Assembly (NCBI RefSeq): GCF_000718985.1
Contig: NZ_JODL01000009.1
Coordinates: forward strand, 62,001 to 126,000
DNA length: 64,000 bases
Direction: 5' to 3'
Source of the DNA: Streptomyces megasporus
Lineage (GTDB): Bacteria; Actinomycetota; Actinomycetes; Streptomycetales; Streptomycetaceae
The position numbers and the translations under genes are program-made. The notes below the pieces were generated by a model. The model searched no databases. It was not told where the DNA came from and saw only the letters and a program-made list of their open reading frames with translations. Below, one piece after another: positions 19,735 through 27,028 of the stretch (position 1 is the first letter of the stretch; each line of letters starts with the position of its first letter).

Positions 19735-19776
19735 GCCGCGGTCCGGCACCCGAAGGCGTGAGGGCCGGACCGCGGC
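19735..19776 (-). terminator. Hairpin after the GH3 gene
   Basis: 13-base-pair perfect inverted repeat (arms 19735-19747 and 19764-19776) lying 15 bases beyond the stop of the minus-strand GH3 gene, so this convergent gap has one hairpin per gene. Confidence 0.7.
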
Positions 19777-19791
19777 GAGGCCCGCCTGACG

Positions 19792-22725
19792 TCAGGGCGC
19801 CTCGGCGATCGGGCGGTCGCCGAAGCCCAGACGGGCCAGTCTCACGGGGCCGTGCAGGGTGACGCGCAGGTCGTGGACGCCGGTGGGCGGATCGGAGAGA
19901 GCGGCCCGCACGGTGGTGTAGGCGTAGCGGTCGCCGGTGGAGGGGACGGTGAGCGAGGCCAGGACGCGGTCGTCGCGCCCGTCGGCCAGGCGCAGGACGA
20001 TCCGGGCCTCGCCCGGCTCCTCGCGGGCGGCCGTCACGGTGACGGTCACGGGGCCGGCCCCGAAGTCGCAGTCCTGGAAGGTCAGTTCGCCCGGTTCCGG
20101 TCCGATCGGGGCGACGGCGTCGCCGCGCTCCCGGCTCAGGTCCACCAGGTGGGTGCCCCGCTGGTCGTCGTGGTCGACGGCCCGGACGCTCGCCATCGGG
20201 CGCGGGGCGGGCGGCTCGCCGTCCACCCGGACGGTGGCGGTGGCGCGGATGTCGGCGCTGGAGGCGCCGACGTCGACGCCGTAGGTGCCCGGCGCCACCG
20301 TCCAGCGGCGGTGGGCCACGTCGTGGAAGCCGAGGACCTCGGCGAGCGGAACGGCGAACTCCACCTCCCGTGAGGCGCCGGGCTCCAGACGGATCCGCCG
20401 GTGGGCGGCCAGCGCGCGGTGGGGGCGGGGGATCCGCGGGCCGGCCACGTCGACGGCCCGGACGTAGAGCTGGACGACCTCGTCGCCGGCCGTCCCCCCG
20501 GTGTTGGTCACCGCGCAGCGGACGGTCAGCGTCTCCCCGTCGTGGCTCGCCGTCGCCTCGCCGTAGGAGAAGGACGTGTACGACAGCCCGTGGCCGAAGG
20601 GGTACAGCGGCGTGCCGTCGAAGTACAGGTACGTGGTGCGGGCGCCGATGACGTCGTAGTCGAGGAGGTCGGGCAGGTCGGCGTCGGCGGCGTACCAGGT
20701 CTGCGGCAGTCGCCCGCCCGGAGCGACGTCGCCGGCCAGCACGGCGGCCAGGGCCTGCCCGGCCGCCTGGCCGCCGTGGGCCGTCCACAGCAGGGCGGGC
20801 AGGGCGGCGTCGGCGTCCCCCACCGCGTACGGGTAGGCCGAGGTGAGCACCAGCGCGGTGCGCGGGTTGGCGGCGCGGGCCGCGCGCCAGAGCCGGTCCT
20901 GGTGCGGGGGCAGGGCGAGGGTGACGCGGTCCTCGGTCTCCCGTCCGTTGATGTGCGGATCGTTGCCCGCGACGACGACCACCACGTCGGCCGCCGCGGC
21001 GACGGCCGCCACCGCGTCCTCGCCGCGCTCGACCGTCTCCACGGTGAACACCGCGCCCTCTTCGCCGTCCCCGGCAACCTTCACGCCCTCGGCGGCCACT
21101 GTCAGGTACCGGCCCGTTCCCCGGTGCCTCAGGAGGTGTCCCTCGCCGTGCGGCCGCAGTTCGAAGGTCTCCTGGACGATCCAGCCGCCCGGCTGGTCGG
21201 CCGAGGCGCGCACGAGACCGTCGTCGGCGACCGACAGGTACCGGCCGTTCGCCGCGCGCAGGGTCAGCACCCCGCCGCCCCAGTCGACCAGGGCGAACTC
21301 GCTCGACTCGCCCGACTCGCCGGGATCGGCGGAGGCCGTCAGCGGCGGCAGGTCGGTGCGGCCCCGCAGCAGGGCCGGGTCCAGGGCTTTGGCCGTCGCC
21401 GGATCGCCCGCCCCGTCCCCGGCGGGCGCGGTGGCGGGAGCGGTCAGCAGGCCGGCGGAGCAGCGCAGCCGCACCCGGTCGACGCCCTCGGCGTACGTCA
21501 CGCGGTCGGCGCCGAACCGCTCGCGCAGACCGTCCAACGGGGTGGAGCGGCGCAGGAGGGCGCCGCTGTACCAGTCGAGCTTGCACTCGTTCGCCAGCAG
21601 TCCGACGACGGCCACCCGCATGCCCTCGGGCAGCGGCAGCAGCCCGTCGTTCCGCAGCAGCACGATCGCCTGCTCGGCGGCCTCGCGGGCCAACCGGCGG
21701 TGCTCGGGGGTGTCGAAGGCGGCGTCTCCGTCTCTTTCGGGGCCGTTTTCTGGGCCGTCCTCGGGCGCCGGGTCGAACTCGCCCAGGGCGCAGCGCATCG
21801 CCAGCAGCCGCCGGACCGCCGTGTCGACGTCGGCGGGCGTGATCAGGCCGCGCTCCAGTGCGCCGCGCACCCGGGCGGTGATGGTGGAGGAGTCCTCGCC
21901 GTGGTCGGTGAAGCTGTCCACACCCGCGCGCAGGGCGGCGGCGGTGGCCTCCTCGTGGTCGGCGAAGTACGCCTGGGAGTCGGCGAGGTTGCTGGGGGCG
22001 CCCGCGTCCGAGCACACCACCGGATCGTGGTCGCACCAGGTGCGCAGCTCCTCGGCGAGCAGCGGGGAGAGGTGGTTGGGACGGCCGTTGACGAGGTTGT
22101 AGGCGGGCATCACCCCGGCCACCGAGCCGGCCTTCACCGGGCCGCGGAAGGCGGGGAGTTCGTACTCGTGGAGCACCCGCGGCCGGACCGAGGCCGAGGA
22201 GGTGTCGCGGTCGGTCTCGTTGTTGTGCGCCAGCCAGTGCTTGAGCACCGGGGCGGTGCGCCAGCGGGTGGGGTGGTCGCCGCGCAGTCCGCGGGTGTAG
22301 GCGGTCGCGATCGCGGCGGTCAGCCGCGGGTCCTCGGAGTAGCCCTCCTCGTTGCGGCCCCACAGCGGGTGGCGCAACAGGTTGACCGTGGGCGACCAGA
22401 CGTTCGTCCCCACCCGCGGATCGCGCGCCCGCATCGCGCGGACCTCGCGCCCGACGGCCTCGCCGACCCGGCGCACCAACTCCTCGTTCCAGGTGGCCCC
22501 CAGCCCCACGGCCTGGGGGAAGACGGTCGCCGGCCCCATCCAGGCCACCCCGTGGAGGGCCTCCTGGCCGGTGCGGAAGGCGGCCACGCCGAGACGCTCC
22601 ACGGCGGGGGAGAACTGGTGGAGCATCGCGACGCGCTCGTCGAGCGTGAGCCGTCCCAACAGGTCGTCGACGCGCTCCCGGATCGACAGCCTCGGGTCGC
22701 GGAAGGGCGGCTGGTCGGTGCTCAC
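19792..22725 (-). CDS. GH3 beta-glucosidase/xylosidase with inserted beta-trefoil-like and C-terminal CBM6-like modules
   Basis: 977-residue glycoside hydrolase family 3 enzyme without a signal peptide, so probably cytoplasmic. The catalytic barrel (about 1-330) has the likely nucleophile Asp240 in VVCSDAGAP and substrate-site residues in KHWLAHNNETDRD. The second alpha/beta domain is split by an insert at about 445-560 with fascin-like repeats (LRAANGRYLSVADDG and RHRGTGRYLTVAAEG). It resumes at VVVVVAGNDPHINGRETEDR, followed by a fibronectin-III-like domain and a final CBM6-like domain (about 850-977). It probably removes beta-linked glucose or xylose from imported oligosaccharides. GTG 22725 has a GAGGA site upstream. 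It is divergent from the binding-protein gene and shares its palindromic operators. Confidence 0.88.
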   Translation of the reverse strand: MSTDQPPFRDPRLSIRERVDDLLGRLTLDERVAMLHQFSPAVERLGVAAFRTGQEALHGVAWMGPATVFPQAVGLGATWNEELVRRVGEAVGREVRAMRARDPRVGTNVWSPTVNLLRHPLWGRNEEGYSEDPRLTAAIATAYTRGLRGDHPTRWRTAPVLKHWLAHNNETDRDTSSASVRPRVLHEYELPAFRGPVKAGSVAGVMPAYNLVNGRPNHLSPLLAEELRTWCDHDPVVCSDAGAPSNLADSQAYFADHEEATAAALRAGVDSFTDHGEDSSTITARVRGALERGLITPADVDTAVRRLLAMRCALGEFDPAPEDGPENGPERDGDAAFDTPEHRRLAREAAEQAIVLLRNDGLLPLPEGMRVAVVGLLANECKLDWYSGALLRRSTPLDGLRERFGADRVTYAEGVDRVRLRCSAGLLTAPATAPAGDGAGDPATAKALDPALLRGRTDLPPLTASADPGESGESSEFALVDWGGGVLTLRAANGRYLSVADDGLVRASADQPGGWIVQETFELRPHGEGHLLRHRGTGRYLTVAAEGVKVAGDGEEGAVFTVETVERGEDAVAAVAAAADVVVVVAGNDPHINGRETEDRVTLALPPHQDRLWRAARAANPRTALVLTSAYPYAVGDADAALPALLWTAHGGQAAGQALAAVLAGDVAPGGRLPQTWYAADADLPDLLDYDVIGARTTYLYFDGTPLYPFGHGLSYTSFSYGEATASHDGETLTVRCAVTNTGGTAGDEVVQLYVRAVDVAGPRIPRPHRALAAHRRIRLEPGASREVEFAVPLAEVLGFHDVAHRRWTVAPGTYGVDVGASSADIRATATVRVDGEPPAPRPMASVRAVDHDDQRGTHLVDLSRERGDAVAPIGPEPGELTFQDCDFGAGPVTVTVTAAREEPGEARIVLRLADGRDDRVLASLTVPSTGDRYAYTTVRAALSDPPTGVHDLRVTLHGPVRLARLGFGDRPIAEAP

Positions 22726-22785
22726 GGACGGATCCTCTCCGACAGTGGGTGTGCGCGGCGACGAGACGACGCGGGGGTTCAGGAT

Positions 22786-22799
22786 TCGAAGCGCTTCGA
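22786..22799. promoter_or_regulatory. LacI-type operator 1
   Basis: Perfect 14-base palindrome TCGAAGCGCTTCGA, centred on the CG step typical of LacI-family operators, about 60 bases before the GH3 start. The same motif occurs before the lacI-type gene 9.5 kb away. Confidence 0.8.
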
Positions 22800-22955
22800 T
22801 GCTGGGGTGACCCGGGGGCGGGTGTCAAGGCTTCGAACCGCGACAACCTCCCCGTGCCGCGAACGTCCTGGCATCAGGGTGCGCTTGCGCGCTGGGACGT
22901 TTCTTCGCCCCGACCCTTGCGCGGTATGACCCTCACACTTAATCTCGGCGCAATA

Positions 22956-22969
22956 TCGAAGCGCTTCGA
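22956..22969. promoter_or_regulatory. LacI-type operator 2
   Basis: Second perfect TCGAAGCGCTTCGA, 71 bases before the binding-protein start and just downstream of an A/T-rich stretch, well placed to block that promoter. Confidence 0.8.
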
Positions 22970-23039
22970 CCCACCTCGTTCGACCGGTGGGGCCATCGCC
23001 CGCCGTCCCGCCGACGCGCTGCCACGAAGGGTTGCCACC

Positions 23040-24704
23040 ATGTCCCAGACCCACAGCCCGAGCCGGAGAACGTTCCTCGCCTCCACGGCCGTCGCCGCCG
23101 CCGTGGTCGGCGGGGCGCCGCTGCTGTCGGGGTGCTCCTCCGGGGGCGAGGGCCGCACCGAGGGCACGACGACGAAGAAGGACGCGGAGAAACTCCTCCC
23201 GGCGTACGTGGCCTCCCGCGTCGTCGAGCCGGACATCCCCGGCGAGAACGGCTCCCGCCCGGGTTTCACCGACAAGGCCGAGCCGTACGAGAAGCTGCCG
23301 GCCTCGGTCCCCGAGAAGATGGGCAAGGGCGGCAGGGTCACCATCATGAGCCCGCTGTGGGGCACCCCGCCGAAGAAGGACTGCGCCTACTACCGGGCCG
23401 TCGACGAGGCCATCGGCGTGCGCGTCGACTGGCGGACGCAGGACGGCAACACCTACGGCGAGAAGCTCGGCGCGGTGCTGGCCTCCAGCGGCATCCCCGA
23501 CATGGTGGTGATCCCCGGCTGGGAGATGCAGGGCAAGATCCACAGCGCCATCGACAGCCGCTTCGCCGACCTCGGCCCCCACCTGTCGGGCGAGAAGGTC
23601 GAGAAGTACCCCAACCTCGCCGCCATCCCCACCGCCGCCTGGCGGATGTCCATCTTCGGCGGAGAGCTGAAGGGCCTGCCCCTCCCGTCCGGCGCGGTCG
23701 ACATCGTCATCCCCTACTACCGGCAGGACGTCTTCGAGGACAAGGGCTGGGAAGTCCCCACCAGCGCGCAGGAGTTCATGGACCTCGCCAAGGAGATCAC
23801 CGCGCCCAGGGCCAAGGTGTGGGCCTGCGAGGACATGAAGTGGACGGCGTTCAACGTCTTCGGCGTGCTGCCGGACAAGCCGTACTGCTGGGAGCGGCAG
23901 GGGGACAAGCTGGTCCACCGCATCGAGAAGGACGACTACCTCGAGGCGCTGGAGTGGACCCGCAAGCTCTACGCCGCCGGGGTCGTCCACCCCGACGCCA
24001 TGGCCGTGCGCGGCGACGCGGGCACCCGCTTCACGGCCGGCCAGTCGATGATCACCAACGACGGCAACGCCAAGTGGTACGGCTGGACCTTCGAGCAGAG
24101 CGGCCGGAACCCGGACTTCCGCGTCCAGGGCATGGACATCTTCGGCCACGACGGCGGCGACCCGCGACTGTACTTCGCCAACCCGGCCGGCATCTGGGCG
24201 TTCGTCAACAAGAAGGCCTCCCGGGAGACGGTCGAGGAGTGCCTGGCCATCGCCGACTACGCCGCCGCCCCCTACGGCACCAAGGAGAACCGCCTGATCC
24301 GGTACGGGGTGGAGGGCACCCACTACACGCTGAAGGACGGCGTGCCCACCAAGACCGAGCAGGGCGTCACCGAGGTCCAGGACACCTACTTCTTCACCGC
24401 CGGCGCCGAGGCCGTCGCCGCCTTCCCCGACCACCCGCGGGTCGTGGAGGACTGGTGCGGGTGGCAGCGGCGGATGGGCGCGTTCATGAGGAAGCCGCTG
24501 CTGTACGGGATGCAGGTCCGCGAACCCAATCGGTGGGCCAACCTCGGCGACCAGTTCGAGGACCTGGAGGACGACGTCGTGCGCGGCCGCAAGAAGATCT
24601 CCGACATGCAGCGGGCCATCGAGGAGTGGCGCAAGGCCGGCGGCGACGAACTACGCGACTGGTACAAGAAGTTGATCGACGAGATCGGTGAGTCCGCCGC
24701 CTGA
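23040..24704 (+). CDS. Lipoprotein sugar-binding protein of an ABC importer (LplA/YtcQ type)
   Basis: 554-residue extracellular binding protein. It has a twin-arginine signal (SRRTFLASTAVAAA) and lipobox LLSGC, giving a lipid-anchored Cys near residue 32. The mature part has the large two-lobed form of cluster-1 binding proteins for oligosaccharides (MVVIPGWEM, PYYRQDVFEDKGWEVPTSAQEFMDLAKEI, DGNAKWYGW). The C-terminus WRKAGGDELRDWYKKLIDE is typical of the LplA/YtcQ group. ATG 23040 follows GAAGG. It is the first gene of an importer operon with the two permeases downstream and sits in a LacI-type palindrome regulon. Sugar ligand inferred only from linked hydrolases. Confidence 0.88.
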   Translation: MSQTHSPSRRTFLASTAVAAAVVGGAPLLSGCSSGGEGRTEGTTTKKDAEKLLPAYVASRVVEPDIPGENGSRPGFTDKAEPYEKLPASVPEKMGKGGRVTIMSPLWGTPPKKDCAYYRAVDEAIGVRVDWRTQDGNTYGEKLGAVLASSGIPDMVVIPGWEMQGKIHSAIDSRFADLGPHLSGEKVEKYPNLAAIPTAAWRMSIFGGELKGLPLPSGAVDIVIPYYRQDVFEDKGWEVPTSAQEFMDLAKEITAPRAKVWACEDMKWTAFNVFGVLPDKPYCWERQGDKLVHRIEKDDYLEALEWTRKLYAAGVVHPDAMAVRGDAGTRFTAGQSMITNDGNAKWYGWTFEQSGRNPDFRVQGMDIFGHDGGDPRLYFANPAGIWAFVNKKASRETVEECLAIADYAAAPYGTKENRLIRYGVEGTHYTLKDGVPTKTEQGVTEVQDTYFFTAGAEAVAAFPDHPRVVEDWCGWQRRMGAFMRKPLLYGMQVREPNRWANLGDQFEDLEDDVVRGRKKISDMQRAIEEWRKAGGDELRDWYKKLIDEIGESAA

Positions 24705-24725
24705 ACCACCCGCGCACCCAGGCAA

Positions 24726-24772
24726 CGGTCCGGCGCGGACGGCGCGTCACCGCGGCGCTCCGCGCCGGACCG
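24726..24772 (+). terminator. Intergenic hairpin between binding-protein and permease genes
   Basis: Perfect 14-base-pair stem (24726-24739 with 24759-24772) around a 19-base loop, 21 bases after the binding-protein stop. A partial terminator or RNA-stabilising hairpin here would yield more binding protein than permease. Confidence 0.55.
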
Positions 24773-24804
24773 GGCCGGCACCCAGGCTGACGAGGAGAGC
24801 CCCT

Positions 24805-25926
24805 GTGTCCCACAGCACGGCCCCGGGCGAGGCACCGACCGGAGGCACCGGCCCCACCGGCATGGCCCCGGCGCCCCACATCGCACCGGCCGCACCGGCC
24901 GACTCGCCGACCGCGGACGGAGACCCGCCGTCCGGCGGCCCGCCGCGCGGACGGCGCACGGGCCGGAAGGGGGCGAAAGCGTCCGTGCCGCCCGGCGGCG
25001 TCACCTGGCGGCACCGGCTGCGCCGCGACCGCGCCCTGATCCTGATGACCCTGCCCGCCCTGGTGCTGGTGCTGGTCTTCGCCTACGTGCCGCTGCTGGG
25101 AAACGCCATCGCCTTCAAGGAGTTCGACCCCTACATCGGGGAGTCGTTCCCGGAGAGCTTCGAGCTGAGCCCCTGGATCGGCCTCGAGAACTTCCAGCGG
25201 ATGTGGGAGGACTCCTACTTCTGGGCGGCCGTCCGGAACACCCTGGTGATCTTCCTCATCCAACTGGTGTTCTTCTTCCCCGTGCCCATCCTGCTGGCCC
25301 TGCTGATCAACAGCATCGTCAGCCCGCGGGTGCGGGCCTGGGCGCAGGGCGTCCTGTACCTGCCGCACTTCTTCTCCTGGGTCCTGGTCATCACCGTCTT
25401 CCAGCAGATCCTCGGCGGCGCCGGGCTCATCGCCCAGAGCATGCGCGAGCACGGCTGGGGTGACGGGTTCGACCTCATGACCGACCCCGACTTCTTCAAG
25501 TTCCTCATCACTCTCCAGGCGATCTGGAAGGACGCCGGATGGGGGATCATCGTCTTCCTCGCCGCCCTGGCCGCGGTCAACCCCGACCTGTACGAGGCCG
25601 CCGCCGTGGACGGCGCGGGCCGGTGGCGGCGGATGTGGCACGTCACCCTGCCCGCGCTGCGCCCGGTGATCGCGCTGCTGCTGGTGCTCCGCGTCGGCGA
25701 CGCCCTCACCGTCGGCTTCGAGCAGATCCTGCTCCAGCGCCCGGCGGTGGGCACGGGCGCCGCCGAGGTCCTGGACACCTACGTGTGGAACGTCGGCCTG
25801 GAGAACGGCGACTTCGGGTACGCCGCGGCCGTCGGCGTCGTCAAGGGGATCTTCGGCCTGGCGTTGGTGCTGGCCGCGAACAAGACCGCCCACCTGCTGG
25901 GCGAGCAGGGGGTGTACAAGAAGTGA
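24805..25926 (+). CDS. ABC sugar permease 1 (LplB/YteP type)
   Basis: 373-residue inner-membrane permease. An unusually long Pro/Gly/Thr-rich cytoplasmic head (~70 residues) precedes six transmembrane segments starting at ALILMTLPALVLVLVFAYVP. The ATPase-docking EAA loop is EAAAVDGAGRWRRMWHVTLP. GTG 24805 has GAGGAG at 24792-24797. The C-terminal GEQGVYKK is characteristic of this permease group. It ends in a GTGA overlap with the second permease, so the two are co-translated. No ATPase gene adjoins; the importer probably uses a shared MsiK-like ATPase encoded elsewhere. Confidence 0.88.
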   Translation: MSHSTAPGEAPTGGTGPTGMAPAPHIAPAAPADSPTADGDPPSGGPPRGRRTGRKGAKASVPPGGVTWRHRLRRDRALILMTLPALVLVLVFAYVPLLGNAIAFKEFDPYIGESFPESFELSPWIGLENFQRMWEDSYFWAAVRNTLVIFLIQLVFFFPVPILLALLINSIVSPRVRAWAQGVLYLPHFFSWVLVITVFQQILGGAGLIAQSMREHGWGDGFDLMTDPDFFKFLITLQAIWKDAGWGIIVFLAALAAVNPDLYEAAAVDGAGRWRRMWHVTLPALRPVIALLLVLRVGDALTVGFEQILLQRPAVGTGAAEVLDTYVWNVGLENGDFGYAAAVGVVKGIFGLALVLAANKTAHLLGEQGVYKK

Positions 25927-26852
25927 GCGTCCTGACCGAGGACCGCGAGCGGGAGGGCGCGGGCGCCCGGATGCGCCCGGCCTGGGAGGAGCCGCCCGGC
26001 TCCGTCGGCCTCGCCGCCAAGGGCGCGGTGCTGGCCGTGGCCTGCCTGGCGATCCTCTTCCCGCTGTGGATCGTGGTCGTCACCAGCCTGTCGTCGGCCG
26101 AGACGATCACGGAGGCGGGCGGCCTGGTGACGGTGCCCGACGGGATCACCTTCGAGGCGTACCGCGAACTGCTCTCCGGCGGCCAGGTCACCCGGGCGAC
26201 GGTCGTCAGCGTCGGTGTCACCGTCGTCGGCACGGTGTTCAGCATGACCGTCTCGGTGCTGTGCGCCTACGGGCTCTCCCGCCCCGGCTCCTTCGGACAC
26301 CGGCCGATGCTGATGACGCTGCTGGCCACCATGTTCTTCGGCGCCGGACTGATCCCCACCTACCTGCTGGTGCAGTCCCTCGGCCTGATCGACTCCTATG
26401 CGTCGCTGATCCTGCCCAGCGCGGTCAGCGTGTTCAACATCCTGGTGCTGCGGGGCTTCTTCACGAACACCGCGCCCGAGCTGATCGACAGCGCCCGCAT
26501 CGACGGCGCCGGGGAGTTCCGCATCCTGTGGCGGATCGTGATGCCGCTCTCCAGGCCCGTGCTGGCGGTGATCTCGCTGTTCTACGCGGTCGGCTACTGG
26601 AGCGCCTGGTTCAACGCCTCCATCTACCTCAACGACCAGAGCAAGATGCCGCTCCAGGTCGTGCTCAACCAGATCGTCCTCAAGGGGGAGCGGCCGGTGG
26701 GGATGTCCCAGATCGTCAACACCGGCCAGATCCACACCCTCTCGGTGCAGATGGCGGTGATGGTGCTGGCCCTGGTGCCGGTCGCGGTGCTCTCCCCCTT
26801 CGTGCAGAAGCACTTCAAGAAGGGCATGCTCATCGGCGCCGTCAAGGGCTGA
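25923..26852 (+). CDS. ABC sugar permease 2 (LplC/YtcP type)
   Basis: 309-residue permease partner. It has a short polar head, then six transmembrane segments beginning with GAVLAVACLAILFPLWIVVVTSL. The EAA loop is DSARIDGAGEFRILWRIVMPLS, and the C-terminal VQKHFKKGMLIGAVKG is the standard ending of the group. GTG 25923 overlaps the stop of permease 1 (GTGA). Together with the upstream binding protein it forms an oligosaccharide importer of the CUT1 class. The next gene starts 77 bases downstream. Confidence 0.9.
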   Translation: MSVLTEDREREGAGARMRPAWEEPPGSVGLAAKGAVLAVACLAILFPLWIVVVTSLSSAETITEAGGLVTVPDGITFEAYRELLSGGQVTRATVVSVGVTVVGTVFSMTVSVLCAYGLSRPGSFGHRPMLMTLLATMFFGAGLIPTYLLVQSLGLIDSYASLILPSAVSVFNILVLRGFFTNTAPELIDSARIDGAGEFRILWRIVMPLSRPVLAVISLFYAVGYWSAWFNASIYLNDQSKMPLQVVLNQIVLKGERPVGMSQIVNTGQIHTLSVQMAVMVLALVPVAVLSPFVQKHFKKGMLIGAVKG

Positions 26853-26929
26853 CCCCGCCCCGTCCTCGGCCCCGACCCGTCCCCGGTCCGTCCCCGGTCC
26901 GTTCCCATCCCCCAGGCAGTGAGGTCCCC

Positions 26930-27028
26930 ATGACACACCACCCCCACGCCCGGAGTGTCCCCGTGGTGGGGCGCCCCGCCCCGCACGGCGCCGACGGCCG
27001 CGGCGCGCGGGACGGAGGCCCCCGGTGA
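26930..27028 (+). CDS. Possible 32-residue leader peptide coupled to the GH42 gene
   Basis: Small frame MTHHPHARSVPVVGRPAPHG... of 32 codons, starting at ATG 26930 with GAGG a few bases upstream. It ends in TGA at 27026-27028 overlapping the GH42 GTG (27025) as GTGA. It is rich in His, Pro, Arg and Gly and matches no family I recognise. Arrangement and ribosome site support translation and coupling; the codon pattern alone cannot prove it in such G+C-rich DNA. Confidence 0.4.
   Translation: MTHHPHARSVPVVGRPAPHGADGRGARDGGPR

Larger units (their letters stand above)
22726..23039. promoter_or_regulatory. Divergent control region between GH3 and sugar-binding-protein genes
   Basis: 314-base gene-free region between two outward-facing genes. 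It holds two perfect TCGAAGCGCTTCGA palindromes 170 bases apart and a half-site GGCTTCGAACC near 22828. The stretch around 22930-22955 is comparatively A/T-rich and may hold the binding-protein promoter. No coding sequence was seen. Confidence 0.75.
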
